Positions 34,657 through 42,520 of a stretch of 48,745 bases of DNA are shown here, one piece after another (position 1 is the first letter of the stretch; each line of letters opens with the position of its first letter). The stretch is from contig CACZYP010000004.1 of NCBI GenBank assembly GCA_902785425.1, forward strand, positions 1 to 48,745, given 5' to 3'. The stretch is from an uncultured Ruminococcus sp. Its GTDB lineage: Bacteria > Bacillota > Clostridia > Oscillospirales > Acutalibacteraceae. The translations under genes were made by a program, and so were the position numbers. The notes beneath the pieces were generated by a model. That model did not search any database. It saw only the letters and a program-made list of their open reading frames with translations, and had not been told where the DNA came from.

Positions 34657-35727
34657 TTATTCTTCGCCGCCGATCTTGATGTAATCGCTCGGAACTGTGA
34701 TACCGAGAGCTGCACATCTGTCAGCGTCATACTTCTTTGTTGTTGCGGGAGCGTAGCGAACGTCCATTGCTGCGATATCGGCATCCTTAACGAGGATATC
34801 GTAAGCCATCTCTGCTGTAGCTGTACCGAGGTCGTAGTAGTCGATGGAAAGTGTTGCAACGCCGCAGCCTGCACAGATGCTCTCTTCGCCTGCAACGATC
34901 GGAATATTCTTACCGGAAGCGATGTTGTCGATGATGCCTGTGTTGGAAGCTGCCGTATTATCTGTAGGAATGTAAAGTACCTCGCACTCGTCGCAAGCTG
35001 TTGTAACAACAGCAGCGATATCGTTGGAGTCGGAGAATGTGTACTCCTTTACTTCGTAGCCTGCGTCTGTAAGGTAAGGTGTGATCGTGTCGATCTGGTA
35101 CTTCGAGTTAGCCTCTGCCGAGCAGTAGAGAAGACCGACTGTCTTCTTGTCGGGGAAGAGCTCGTGAAGCATCTCAGCCTGCTTGTCGAGCGGAGCGAGG
35201 TCGCATGTGCCGGAAACGTTCGTACCGGAGTGACCTGTCCAGTCAGCGATATCAAGAGCCGTGCCGTAATCTGTTACGGAAGTACCGAGAACGGGAATCT
35301 TGTCTGTTGCTGTATATGCAGCCTGAAGAGCCGGTGTAGCGTTAGCCATGATGAGGTCAACGTTGCCGGAAACGAACTGATTGCAGATCGTTGTGCAGTT
35401 TGCGGAATCGCCCTGAGCGTTCTGAACGTCAAATGTAACGCTGCCGTCGCCTACAAGCTCTGTGAACTTATCCTGGAAGCCCTTTGTAGCAGCGTCGAGA
35501 GCGTCGTGCTGAACGAGCTGGCAAACGCCGATCGTATAAGTCTTGTTTTCGATCTTCTCGCCGGAAGCAGTTTTTTCGGAGCTTGCTGTATCAGCAGTGC
35601 TTGTCTGCTCTTTTGAAGAAGTATTCTCTGTGCTTGATGTTTCTGCTGTGCTGCCGCAGCCTGCAAGAGCGAATGCCATTGTGGCAACAGCCAATGCGCC
35701 TGCAAAAATTCTCTTTGCTTTTGTCAT
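34657..35727 (-). CDS. ABC transporter substrate-binding lipoprotein (ABC_sub_bind family)
   Basis: The 356-residue protein has a lipoprotein signal (MTKAKRIFAGALAVATMAFA, lipobox LAGC, Cys24), a Ser/Thr/Glu linker to about residue 60, and two Rossmann-like lobes: TIGVCQLVQHDALDAATKGFQD and the second half with VGLLYCSAEANSKYQ and LYIPTDNTAASN. This is the PF04392-type binding protein that pairs with the permease and ATPase at 32495-34482. GGAG lies 9 nt upstream of the ATG. The promoter at 35835-35863 is strong. Confidence 0.93.
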   Translation of the reverse strand: MTKAKRIFAGALAVATMAFALAGCGSTAETSSTENTSSKEQTSTADTASSEKTASGEKIENKTYTIGVCQLVQHDALDAATKGFQDKFTELVGDGSVTFDVQNAQGDSANCTTICNQFVSGNVDLIMANATPALQAAYTATDKIPVLGTSVTDYGTALDIADWTGHSGTNVSGTCDLAPLDKQAEMLHELFPDKKTVGLLYCSAEANSKYQIDTITPYLTDAGYEVKEYTFSDSNDIAAVVTTACDECEVLYIPTDNTAASNTGIIDNIASGKNIPIVAGEESICAGCGVATLSIDYYDLGTATAEMAYDILVKDADIAAMDVRYAPATTKKYDADRCAALGITVPSDYIKIGGEE

Positions 35728-35834
35728 AGTTGATTTCTCCTTTTCGTGTTGTATGCGGACAAAGCCCGCATGAAATCCTGGTTTTCTGCTTCTATGTTTT
35801 CATGCATTAAAACCGATAAACTAACACGTTAAAT

Positions 35835-35863
35835 ATTTTAACTCAAAACAAAGGCTTTGTCAA
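35835..35863 (-). promoter_or_regulatory. Promoter of the TrpXYZ-like operon
   Basis: TTGACA (35858-35863), a 17 bp spacer and TAAAAT (35835-35840) on the minus strand. The ~100 nt leader has a small hairpin (TGCGG...CCGCA) but no T-box features. Confidence 0.8.
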
Positions 35864-35869
35864 TACGAT

Positions 35870-36071
35870 TTAGATGGGATTATTAAACAAATATCTTGCA
35901 CAATTATATTAAAATATCCCAAAAACTTATTGCCGATTGACACTTGCGGTCAAGCTTGCTTTTTTTAATCGTTCCACATTATTTAAAATTGCGAATAAAA
36001 AGCGTTTTGCCGGAAATAATAAGTTTGCGGCGATGAAATGCCGTAGATCACGAAACGGAGATAATGTTTTT
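35870..36071. other. AT-rich gap with no further gene
   Basis: This stretch between the divergent ABC operon and the DUF1540 gene lacks modular repeats. TTGACA occurs at 35937-35942 on the plus strand but has no well-spaced -10 hexamer. Nothing else is recognisable. Confidence 0.5.
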
Positions 36072-36251
36072 ATGAATAAGAATGCTAACCACAGCATAAA
36101 ATGCACCGTTGACGAATGTAAGCACCACTGCTGCGGCGAGAACTACTGCTCGCTTAGCTGCGTTTCCATCGGCACTCACGAACCCGACCCGACGATCTGT
36201 CAGTGCGTAGACTGCGAAAGCTTTGTACGCTCGGACGGAAACTGCAAGTAA
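36072..36251 (+). CDS. DUF1540 domain small cysteine-rich protein
   Basis: The 59-residue protein has ten cysteines (11, 16, 20, 21, 26, 30, 43, 45, 48, 58). The spacing (IKCTVDECKHHCCGENYCSLSCVSIG...CQCVDCESF) is typical of DUF1540, a small probably metal-binding domain common in Clostridia and of unknown function. The start at 36072 (MNKNANHSIKC) follows GGAG at about 11 nt; the frame continues upstream, but those codons do not look like protein. A terminator follows at 36261. It is one of only three plus-strand genes. Confidence 0.85.
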   Translation: MNKNANHSIKCTVDECKHHCCGENYCSLSCVSIGTHEPDPTICQCVDCESFVRSDGNCK

Positions 36252-36260
36252 TACAAAACC

Positions 36261-36285
36261 GCCGCCGCAAAAAATTTGCGGCGGC
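36261..36285 (+). terminator. Terminator after the DUF1540 gene
   Basis: GCCGCCGCAAA (36261-36271) pairs with TTTGCGGCGGC (36275-36285) around a 3 nt loop. Ts follow at 36289-36294. An A-tract inside the stem may make it work for the convergent minus-strand gene too. Confidence 0.75.
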
Positions 36286-36292
36286 GACTTTG

Positions 36293-36335
36293 TTCAATTG
36301 ACAATGGACAATTGCGGAAGCACTTCGTGCTTGGA
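36293..36335. repeat. Minimal modular repeat, copy 17
   Basis: Only a 7-mer block (CAATTGACAATGGACAATT) and one hairpin word (GGAAGCACTTCGTGCTTG). This shows that the modules can occur as a bare pair. Confidence 0.75.
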
Positions 36336-36402
36336 GCAGCAGATAACTCATGTAATATTAATCCGTCATATCTATGGCGGATCAACGGCAGATCACTATG
36401 GT

Positions 36403-37578
36403 TTACGGTACAGGTTCAATGCTTTCCGGTGTTACGAGCGGCGGATATACTTCAAGTATATTTCCGTCATGCTTTATCCTCAGAGCGCTGCCGTCTGTGA
36501 TCGCACGTTCAACTGTCTTTTTCCATTGTTCCGCCTGTTCTCCCGCATGCACATTTATCACTGCACAGTTGAACAGACTGTACTGCGGACACGTTACCCT
36601 TATCGATGCGCCGTTGTAATCAACTGCAAAGCAGTCAAAAGTGCAGTTTTTAGGATCGTTCTTCATTTGTGAGATCTTCGGGCAGCTTTCAAGAAGCTCT
36701 TTTCCGCTTTTTAACACGCGGTCTGTAGAATAATCCCATTTAAGCATAAGAAGATACTCACCGTCTACGATATACTGCGCATAATTTCCCGTTAACAGAT
36801 CATTAGGTACGCCAAGCAGATCCGTAACATCTTCATAAGTCATATTCTTTGTGATTTTCAGCACCTTTTCAGAATCGGTAATGCCTTGCATGACATCTAT
36901 CTCGCCGATCGGATCGCTGTTTATATCCGAATCCTCCCACGTATAGCCGGACTTTCCCGTGTCGCTTGAAGATGTCTCTCCAAATCCCGATGAACCGTGA
37001 TCTTCCGAGCTTGTATATTCGCTTTGTACATCTTCCCTTTCGGATGAAACGACTGCACTTGACGTATCTTTTTTCTCCGCAGACGATACAGCTGCGCTTG
37101 AAGCCTGCTTTTCGGTATCGGTCGTTTCTGCGGTACTGACAACAAACGCCGGACTGCTTTCGCTCACGCCGTTGTCAGGTGTACTGTAATCACCCGTAAA
37201 AACGAAATCCGTATCGCTTTCCGTTCCGGCTGCCGTAACAGAATCCTCATCAACACCGTACATAGGAGGATCTATAACACGCATGATCCCAAATGCACCC
37301 ACGCCTAACACCGCCACAGCAACACACGCCGCAGCCGCACGCATGGGCACTGTCCAGAACGGACGCTTCGTTACGTCAATGATATCAGCTTTCTTTTCCA
37401 TATTATCCGAATCAGCAAAAGCTTTGCTCTGATCTTTCTTTTTCATATTTTTCACCTTCTCTTCGGTCACGGCGAAAACCCTGTTCCTTGTTTCCTCGTC
37501 TGTACCCATATGACGTGAAAGCTTATTTGCGTCGTCTTCATCAAGATAACGCAAATAGCCGAACACATTTCTTTTCAC
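36403..37578 (-). CDS. Membrane-anchored partner of the ECF sigma factor (putative anti-sigma)
   Basis: The 391-residue protein has a ~75-residue charged cytoplasmic part (YLDEDDANKLSRHMGTDEETRNRVF), one membrane helix (about 79-100), an external Ser/Thr/Asp-rich spacer and a C-terminal domain. The latter includes MTYEDVTDLLGVPNDLLTG...YLLMLKWD, similar in style to SmpA/BLIP-like folds. No clear zinc finger of the classical anti-sigma type is seen. It directly follows the sigma gene (GTG start, no gap, GGGAG 8 nt upstream), which is the main reason to call it an anti-sigma factor. Function is inference. Confidence 0.7.
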   Translation of the reverse strand: MKRNVFGYLRYLDEDDANKLSRHMGTDEETRNRVFAVTEEKVKNMKKKDQSKAFADSDNMEKKADIIDVTKRPFWTVPMRAAAACVAVAVLGVGAFGIMRVIDPPMYGVDEDSVTAAGTESDTDFVFTGDYSTPDNGVSESSPAFVVSTAETTDTEKQASSAAVSSAEKKDTSSAVVSSEREDVQSEYTSSEDHGSSGFGETSSSDTGKSGYTWEDSDINSDPIGEIDVMQGITDSEKVLKITKNMTYEDVTDLLGVPNDLLTGNYAQYIVDGEYLLMLKWDYSTDRVLKSGKELLESCPKISQMKNDPKNCTFDCFAVDYNGASIRVTCPQYSLFNCAVINVHAGEQAEQWKKTVERAITDGSALRIKHDGNILEVYPPLVTPESIEPVP

Positions 37579-38121
37579 TCATATCACTCCCTTCAAAAGC
37601 TTTTTCAGACTTTTAAGAGCACGGGTGCTTCTCATTCGCACAGCCGACGGTTTCATTCCGAGAGCGGCGGCGATCTGACCGGAGTTTTCACCTGCATAGA
37701 ACTTTCTGATAATAATAGTTGAATCGGGTTCGCCGAGAGATTCTATCTTTTCAAGCAGAAGCCTTGCCAGATCACTTTGTTCCGTATCCTCTTCGATATT
37801 ATTGTCCGATATTATTTTGCTGAATTCATCATCATCAAGAGAAACAAAAAAGCTTCGTTTTCCGGCGCTCAGCTTCCTGAAACTGTCTATCGCTCTGCGC
37901 TTTGCAACGGTACAGATAAAGCCTTTCAGCTCACCGCTGTAACCGCCTCCGTCCAAAGACATAAACACCTCGGTGAACACGTCGCTTACGCACTCTTCAA
38001 CGTCCTCATGCGAGTACCCGTGCAGCTTTGAAAGCACAACGGTATGCACATAAGAATAATACTCGTCAAAAAGCGCACGGTGCGCTCGACCATTTAAATT
38101 TATGTATTCTTCCCCCGTCAT
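37579..38121 (-). CDS. ECF-type RNA polymerase sigma factor
   Basis: The 180-residue protein has region 2 (RALFDEYYSYVHTVVLSKLHGYSHEDVEECVSDVFTEVF) and region 4 with a helix-turn-helix (STIIIRKFYAGENSGQIAAALGMKPSAVRMRSTRALKSLKK), and lacks regions 1 and 3. AAGGAGG lies 8 nt before the ATG at 38121; a TTG seven codons upstream overlaps that site and is rejected. It is co-transcribed with the membrane protein downstream, the usual sigma/anti-sigma layout. The signal and regulon are unknown. Confidence 0.92.
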   Translation of the reverse strand: MTGEEYINLNGRAHRALFDEYYSYVHTVVLSKLHGYSHEDVEECVSDVFTEVFMSLDGGGYSGELKGFICTVAKRRAIDSFRKLSAGKRSFFVSLDDDEFSKIISDNNIEEDTEQSDLARLLLEKIESLGEPDSTIIIRKFYAGENSGQIAAALGMKPSAVRMRSTRALKSLKKLLKGVI

Positions 38122-38192
38122 CGGCGCACCCTCCTTATTCAACTACATAAAAGAACATCTGCGCAAATCATCTTTCATTAAGTACATTCGTA

Positions 38193-38222
38193 ATAGTATC
38201 ACAAACTGTCACAAATTTGCAA
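38193..38222 (-). promoter_or_regulatory. Possible promoter of ECF sigma gene
   Basis: TTGCAA (38217-38222), 18 bp, TACTAT (38193-38198) on the minus strand. The spacer contains the repeated motif TGTGACAGTTTGTGA, which could instead be part of an autoregulated ECF promoter. Confidence 0.35.
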
Positions 38223-38234
38223 ATATTTTTTTGA

Positions 38235-38263
38235 TTGACTGCATATCATAATTATGATATAAT
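38235..38263 (+). promoter_or_regulatory. Promoter and operator of toxin-antitoxin pair
   Basis: TTGACT (38235-38240), a 17 bp spacer, TATAAT (38258-38263). An 18 bp perfect palindrome, ATATCATAATTATGATAT (38243-38260), fills the spacer and reaches the -10. A second partial site (ATAATTATGATAA, 38259-38271) follows. This is the expected arrangement for autorepression by an antitoxin or its complex. Confidence 0.8.
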
Positions 38264-38292
38264 TATGATAATAATAAAAAGGAGTGATCTGT

Positions 38293-38556
38293 GTGAGAAT
38301 CCGTCCCATATCCGATCTGAGAAACAAGTTTACCGAGATAGAAAAATCAATTTCCGATAACGAGCCGGTTTTTCTTACAAAAAACGGCTACGGAGCAATG
38401 GTGCTCATGAGCATCGACCGTTTTGAAATGTACGAAAACGGCATCGGCGACATCGACCTCAAGCTGCTGGAAGCCGACTATCAGGCAGAACACAGCGATA
38501 AAAGGCTGACTCATGAAGAGGTCTTTGCAAAGCTTCGAGGTACCGAAAATGAATGA
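38293..38556 (+). CDS. Antitoxin, Phd/YefM (RelB-like) family
   Basis: The 87-residue protein begins MRIRPISDLRNKFTEIEKS and has the N-terminal DNA-binding fold of Phd/YefM, including EPVFLTKNGYGAMVLMSIDRFE. The C-terminus is the toxin-binding tail. GTG start at 38293 with GGAG 8 nt upstream; an earlier GTG (38284) overlaps that site. The toxin gene overlaps by 8 nt. Confidence 0.9.
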   Translation: MRIRPISDLRNKFTEIEKSISDNEPVFLTKNGYGAMVLMSIDRFEMYENGIGDIDLKLLEADYQAEHSDKRLTHEEVFAKLRGTENE

Positions 38557-38860
38557 GAAATACACGCTTTCGTATCTTCCTCTGTTTTATGACGACCTTT
38601 CGGCCATATACGATTATATCCGCAATAAGCTTGAAAACCCGATAGCCGCAAAAAGCTTTGTAAACAAAATTGAAAAAGCGATCCTTGAAAGAGCCTTATC
38701 GCCTGCAGGCTATGAGCCGTACGTATCGTCAATAAAGCACAAAGATACATATTACAGGATATACGTTGATAACTACACCGTGTTTTACGTTCTCAAAGGG
38801 AACACGATGGAAGTCAGAAGACTTATCTACAGCCGAAGAAACATAAAAGAGATATTATAA
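38549..38860 (+). CDS. Toxin, RelE/ParE family
   Basis: The 103-residue protein has the RelE/ParE fold signatures: YTLSYLPLFYDDLSAIYDYIRNKLENP at the start, then helical AAKSFVNKIEKAI, HKDTYYRIYVDNYTVFYVL and the closing VRRLIYSRRNIKEIL. RelE types cleave mRNA at the ribosome and ParE types poison gyrase; the tail with R-x-x-Y and paired arginines leans to the RelE side, but this is not decisive. GAGG is 8 nt before the ATG at 38549. Confidence 0.88.
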   Translation: MNEKYTLSYLPLFYDDLSAIYDYIRNKLENPIAAKSFVNKIEKAILERALSPAGYEPYVSSIKHKDTYYRIYVDNYTVFYVLKGNTMEVRRLIYSRRNIKEIL

Positions 38861-38866
38861 AGCGAA

Positions 38867-38901
38867 CTGCCCCCATACTCTTTGTCCGAGTATGGGGGCA
38901 G
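38867..38901. terminator. Bidirectional terminator between toxin and aminotransferase genes
   Basis: A perfect 14 bp stem, CTGCCCCCATACTC (38867-38880) with GAGTATGGGGGCAG (38888-38901), and a 7 nt loop. It sits between convergent genes and probably serves both. Confidence 0.8.
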
Positions 38902-38942
38902 CTCTGTAGTTTATTTGAAAAAGAAATTCGTCGTACTCTGTT

Positions 38943-40112
38943 TTACTTTCTGTAAGTCATCTTGCTTCTTATATGTTCAAGACGGTTGAGCGCTTCGTTG
39001 AGCGTTTCGTCTTTCTTTGCAAAGTGAAGTCTGATAAGATGATTTACGTCCTCTCTGAAAAAGCTCGAACCGGGAACTGCGCCGACGCCTACATCTTTTG
39101 CAAGGTCGTAGCAGAATTCGAGGTCGTCCTTATAGCCGAATTCGGAGATATCGAGCATTATGTAATACGCTCCCTGCGGAACCGTATGAGAGATTCCGAT
39201 ATCGTCAAGGCCTTTGAGGAAAAGTTCTCTTTTTCTTGTATATTTATCCTGAAGCCACTTGTAATAATCATCGCCGAAGCGGAGTCCCGTAACGGCTGCT
39301 TCCTGAAGCGGTGCCGCAGCGCCGACGGTCAGGAAGTCGTGCACTTTCTTTGCCGTATCAATGATCTCGGGCGGCGCTATGATATAGCCGAGTCTCCAGC
39401 CTGTGATCGAATACGTTTTTGAAAGCGACGAACAGGAGATCGTTCTTTCCCACATGCCGGGAAGAGACGCCATATATGTATGCTTGTAAGGCGCATATAC
39501 GATGTGCTCGTAAACCTCGTCGGTGATAACGAATGTGTCGTACTTCACCGCAAGGTCTGCGATGATCTGCAATTCCTCTCTTGTGAATACCTTTCCGCAT
39601 GGATTGGACGGGTTGCAGAGGATCAGCGCTTTCGGGTGCTGCTTGAAAGCTGCTTCAAGCTCGTCTGTGTTGAAATTGAACTCGGGCGGATAAAGCGGAA
39701 CGTAGATAGGTTCGCTACCCGAAAGTATCGTATCGGCTCCGTAGTTCTCATAAAACGGCGAGAATACTATTATCTTATCGCCGGGGTCGGTCACGGTCAT
39801 AACGGCCGCCATCATGGCTTCCGTGCTGCCGCAGGTAACTACGATCTCGCCGTTGGGGTCGATCTGTCTGCCCATGAGCTTCGACTGCTTTTCGGCAAGC
39901 GCCTCACGGAAATTCTGTGCACCCCATGTGATCGAATACTGGTGAAAATCTTCCTTTGAGACTTCCGCAAGACGATCGAGCAGCTCTTTCGGCGGATCGA
40001 AATCGGGAAATCCCTGAGACAGATTAACGGCGTCATATTTCATTGAAACTCTCGTCATTCTTCTGATAACGGAGTCTGTAAAGTCTTTTGTTCTGTTTGA
40101 CAGTGCAGGCAT
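38943..40112 (-). CDS. PLP aminotransferase, class I/II
   Basis: The 389-residue fold-type I aminotransferase has the Schiff-base lysine K232 in SSLSKTYSITGWRLGY and the cofactor residues N170, D198, Y201 and R240. The sequence NLSQGFPDFDPP and QYSITWGAQNFREAL place it with aspartate/aromatic/kynurenine-type enzymes. The start at 40112 (MPALSNRTKDF) has GGAGG 8 nt upstream. It lies downstream of paaK and the oxidoreductase genes, separated by a repeat, so interconversion of an (aryl) amino acid and its 2-oxo acid is a reasonable role. Exact substrate unknown. Confidence 0.9.
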   Translation of the reverse strand: MPALSNRTKDFTDSVIRRMTRVSMKYDAVNLSQGFPDFDPPKELLDRLAEVSKEDFHQYSITWGAQNFREALAEKQSKLMGRQIDPNGEIVVTCGSTEAMMAAVMTVTDPGDKIIVFSPFYENYGADTILSGSEPIYVPLYPPEFNFNTDELEAAFKQHPKALILCNPSNPCGKVFTREELQIIADLAVKYDTFVITDEVYEHIVYAPYKHTYMASLPGMWERTISCSSLSKTYSITGWRLGYIIAPPEIIDTAKKVHDFLTVGAAAPLQEAAVTGLRFGDDYYKWLQDKYTRKRELFLKGLDDIGISHTVPQGAYYIMLDISEFGYKDDLEFCYDLAKDVGVGAVPGSSFFREDVNHLIRLHFAKKDETLNEALNRLEHIRSKMTYRK

Positions 40113-40151
40113 TAATTCTTCCTCCGGACGCAGCGACAAGCTGCTCTTGTC

Positions 40152-40261
40152 TAATGGAAAATTGAAAATGGAAAATGGAAAATTGCGGAGTCGCTTCGCT
40201 CCTTTTTTTAAGTGAGCAGTTTTGCATAATTATACATTATCCATTGTCAATTGTCAATTGA
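40152..40261. repeat. Modular intergenic repeat, copy 18
   Basis: GGAAAATTGAAAATGG block, GGAGTCGCTTCGCTCCTT word with T-run, and a 7-mer block (CATTGTCAATTGTCAATTG) that abuts the end of paaK. There is no core module. Confidence 0.8.
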
Positions 40262-41602
40262 TTAGATGTTGTAGTCAAGGTGTCTTTCGTCTATGATACG
40301 TCTTGATTTATGCTCGGAACGGGTGTCAAGGCCGCCGTCGGGGTGTACCACTACGCTGTAAGGCTTAACGCCGATGCGTGCTTTGAGCGCTGCGGAAACT
40401 TCGGAAGCGATCTGATCGTCGCTCTTCGGGTTATCGGAATTTTTCTCGATCTCGACGGAGTATTTGCATGTGAAGTCCTTCTCGAAAATTCTGATAAGGT
40501 ACTCGCCCGTGATATCGGAAATGTTGCGGATAACTGCCTCGATGTCGCTCGGGAATACGTTAACAGCGGAAACGATGAACATGTCGTCCTTTCTGCCACT
40601 GATGTGGATCCTGCCGTGTGTACGGCCGCAGGAGCACTTTGTGTTGTCGATCCAGCCGATGTCGCCTGTGCGGAAACGGATAAGCGGACGTGCGTGCTTT
40701 CTAAGTGTTGTGAACACAAGCTCGCCTACCTGACCGGGTTCAAGGATCTCGCCTGTGTGGATATCTACTGTCTCAACGAGGATATGGTTCTCTGCGATGT
40801 GCAGGCCGTCTTTAGCTTCGCACATTGCGGCGCACGCACCGAAAATATCGGACAGACCGTAGAAGTCGTAAACCTCGGCGCCCCAGATGTCCTCGATAGC
40901 TTTTCTTGTAGCGTCGATGGAGCCGCCAAGCTCGCCTGCAACGATGATCTTCTTGATGTTGAGATCCTTCTTCGGGTCGATGCCGCTCTTGAGAGCTTTT
41001 TCACCGAGCTGCCATGCGTAGGAAGGTGATGTCCATATGATAGTCGGCTGATACGTCTTGAGAACGTAAAGAAGTCTTTCGCTCGGAAGAGTACCGCCCC
41101 AGATGCACAGTGCGCCGAGGTTTTGTGCGCCGATAACGTCGGGGCCGCCTACGTAAAGCGAGAAGTTAAGTGCGTGAACGTAGCGGTCGTTCGGGCGCAT
41201 ACCGATCTGCCAGAACCAACGGCTCTCGGTATCCTGGAACTCATCAAAATCCTTCTTTGTGAACGGGCTCATTGTCGGAACGCCTGTAGAACCCGACGAT
41301 GTTGAGATGAACACTACGTCCTCTTCGGGAACGGCTGCAAGCTCACCTAAGAAAGAGCCTACGCCCTGTGTGTCTCTCTGCGTTTTCTTGTTGATGAACG
41401 GGAACTTCTGGATATCTTTAAGCTCCTTGATATCCTCGGGCTTTACGCCTGCTTCATCGAACGAACGCTTATAATACGGCGAATTGTCGTATGCAAATTT
41501 AACGATCTCCTTGAGATCTGCAAGCTGTCTTTTTTCAAGTTCCTCACGGGGAAGAGTCTCAAGCTCCTCGTCCCAGAATTTGTTGTGAATATCTCTGCTC
41601 AT
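40262..41602 (-). CDS. paaK: Phenylacetate--CoA ligase-like protein
   Basis: PaaK-type enzymes make an aryl- or acyl-CoA from the acid, ATP and CoA. The 446-residue protein has the AMP-binding loop TSSGSTGVPTMSPFT (101-115), the family RFRTGDIGWID stretch and a C-terminal PaaK domain (GRKDDMFIVSAVNVFPSDIEAVI). Length is normal. GGAG lies about 8 nt before the ATG. It is directly downstream of the 2-oxoacid:ferredoxin oxidoreductase beta gene, a pairing seen where acyl-CoA and free acid are interconverted next to indolepyruvate/phenylpyruvate oxidoreductases. Phenylacetate is likely but not proven. Confidence 0.9.
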   Translation of the reverse strand: MSRDIHNKFWDEELETLPREELEKRQLADLKEIVKFAYDNSPYYKRSFDEAGVKPEDIKELKDIQKFPFINKKTQRDTQGVGSFLGELAAVPEEDVVFISTSSGSTGVPTMSPFTKKDFDEFQDTESRWFWQIGMRPNDRYVHALNFSLYVGGPDVIGAQNLGALCIWGGTLPSERLLYVLKTYQPTIIWTSPSYAWQLGEKALKSGIDPKKDLNIKKIIVAGELGGSIDATRKAIEDIWGAEVYDFYGLSDIFGACAAMCEAKDGLHIAENHILVETVDIHTGEILEPGQVGELVFTTLRKHARPLIRFRTGDIGWIDNTKCSCGRTHGRIHISGRKDDMFIVSAVNVFPSDIEAVIRNISDITGEYLIRIFEKDFTCKYSVEIEKNSDNPKSDDQIASEVSAALKARIGVKPYSVVVHPDGGLDTRSEHKSRRIIDERHLDYNI

Positions 41603-41632
41603 TGTTATTTCTCCTTCAAATAAATTAGTTTA

Positions 41633-42520
41633 TCAGTTAAAATTCTTGTTGATGTACTCCCACTTTGCGTCACGGGAGCGCTTTATGATCTCTATATCTT
41701 CTTCCGTTAAGTGACGGAAACGGCTCTGCGTTTTGAGATAGTTCTCAACCGGAGTAAACTCCTTCGGTCTGTGATTAAGTGTGAACTCGCCGTTTTCAAA
41801 CTCGGCAAGATACCACAGTCCGCAGTCAACAACTTCCTTTGCCGATTCGACCGTTTCGTCTGTTTTGATCCCCCAGCCCGTCGGGCACGGCGCAAGGACA
41901 TGTATGTATTTCGTCCCCTTTATATTCTTAGCCTTCTCTACCTTGCGCATGAAATCGTTTATATATCCTACGCTTGCCGTTGCTGCGTAAGGGATACCGT
42001 GAGCTGCCACGATCTCGAACATGTTTTTCTTTTGCTTTAGGTTGCCGTGAATGTTTTTTCCTGCCGGAGTCGTTGTTGTTTTCGCTCCGAACGGAGTAAG
42101 CGAGCTTTTCTGAATACCCGTGTTCATGTAAGCTTCGTTGTCGTAGCAGATGTAAAGAATATCGTCGTTTCTGTCAATAGCGCCCGACAAAGCCTGCAAA
42201 CCGATATCAGCCGTGCCGCCGTCGCCTGCAAAGCCTACCGCATGGAAATCGGTGATGCCCTGCGCTCTGAGTCCTGCCTCAACGCCCGTGAGCATCGAAG
42301 CCGTTCCGGCGAACGTCGAGATGATCGCATTGTTGCCGAAGCAAAGCTGCGGATAATTGAAGCCTACAGCCGACATACAGCCTGCCGGGATAACGGCTAC
42401 GGCATTCTGACCGAGCACCTTTAAAGCAACTCTTACAGCGAGGCTTCCTCCGCAGCCTGCACATGCCTTGTGACCGTAGAAATATTCTGTTTTATCAAGC
42501 GTTTTTGCGCTGACTGCCAT
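41633..42520 (-). CDS. porB: 2-oxoacid:ferredoxin oxidoreductase, beta subunit
   Basis: The thiamine diphosphate and [4Fe-4S] subunit, 295 residues. Cluster cysteines are Cys20, Cys23, Cys48 and the one in APCPTGW; the TPP motif is GDGGTADIGLQALSGAIDRNDDILYICYDNEAYMNTG (from about 99). The start at 42520 (MAVSAKTLDK) has AGGAGG ending 8 nt upstream, giving a 26 nt overlap with the alpha gene's 3' end. Sequence type is POR/VOR; the 2-oxo acid used cannot be named. Confidence 0.93.
   Translation of the reverse strand: MAVSAKTLDKTEYFYGHKACAGCGGSLAVRVALKVLGQNAVAVIPAGCMSAVGFNYPQLCFGNNAIISTFAGTASMLTGVEAGLRAQGITDFHAVGFAGDGGTADIGLQALSGAIDRNDDILYICYDNEAYMNTGIQKSSLTPFGAKTTTTPAGKNIHGNLKQKKNMFEIVAAHGIPYAATASVGYINDFMRKVEKAKNIKGTKYIHVLAPCPTGWGIKTDETVESAKEVVDCGLWYLAEFENGEFTLNHRPKEFTPVENYLKTQSRFRHLTEEDIEIIKRSRDAKWEYINKNFN

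Noticed and set aside
35724-35807. 27-codon upstream ORF in the leader of the TrpXYZ-like operon, its stop overlapping the binding protein ATG
   Set aside because: It has no Shine-Dalgarno site and no enrichment for aromatic codons, so a leader-peptide role is not supported.
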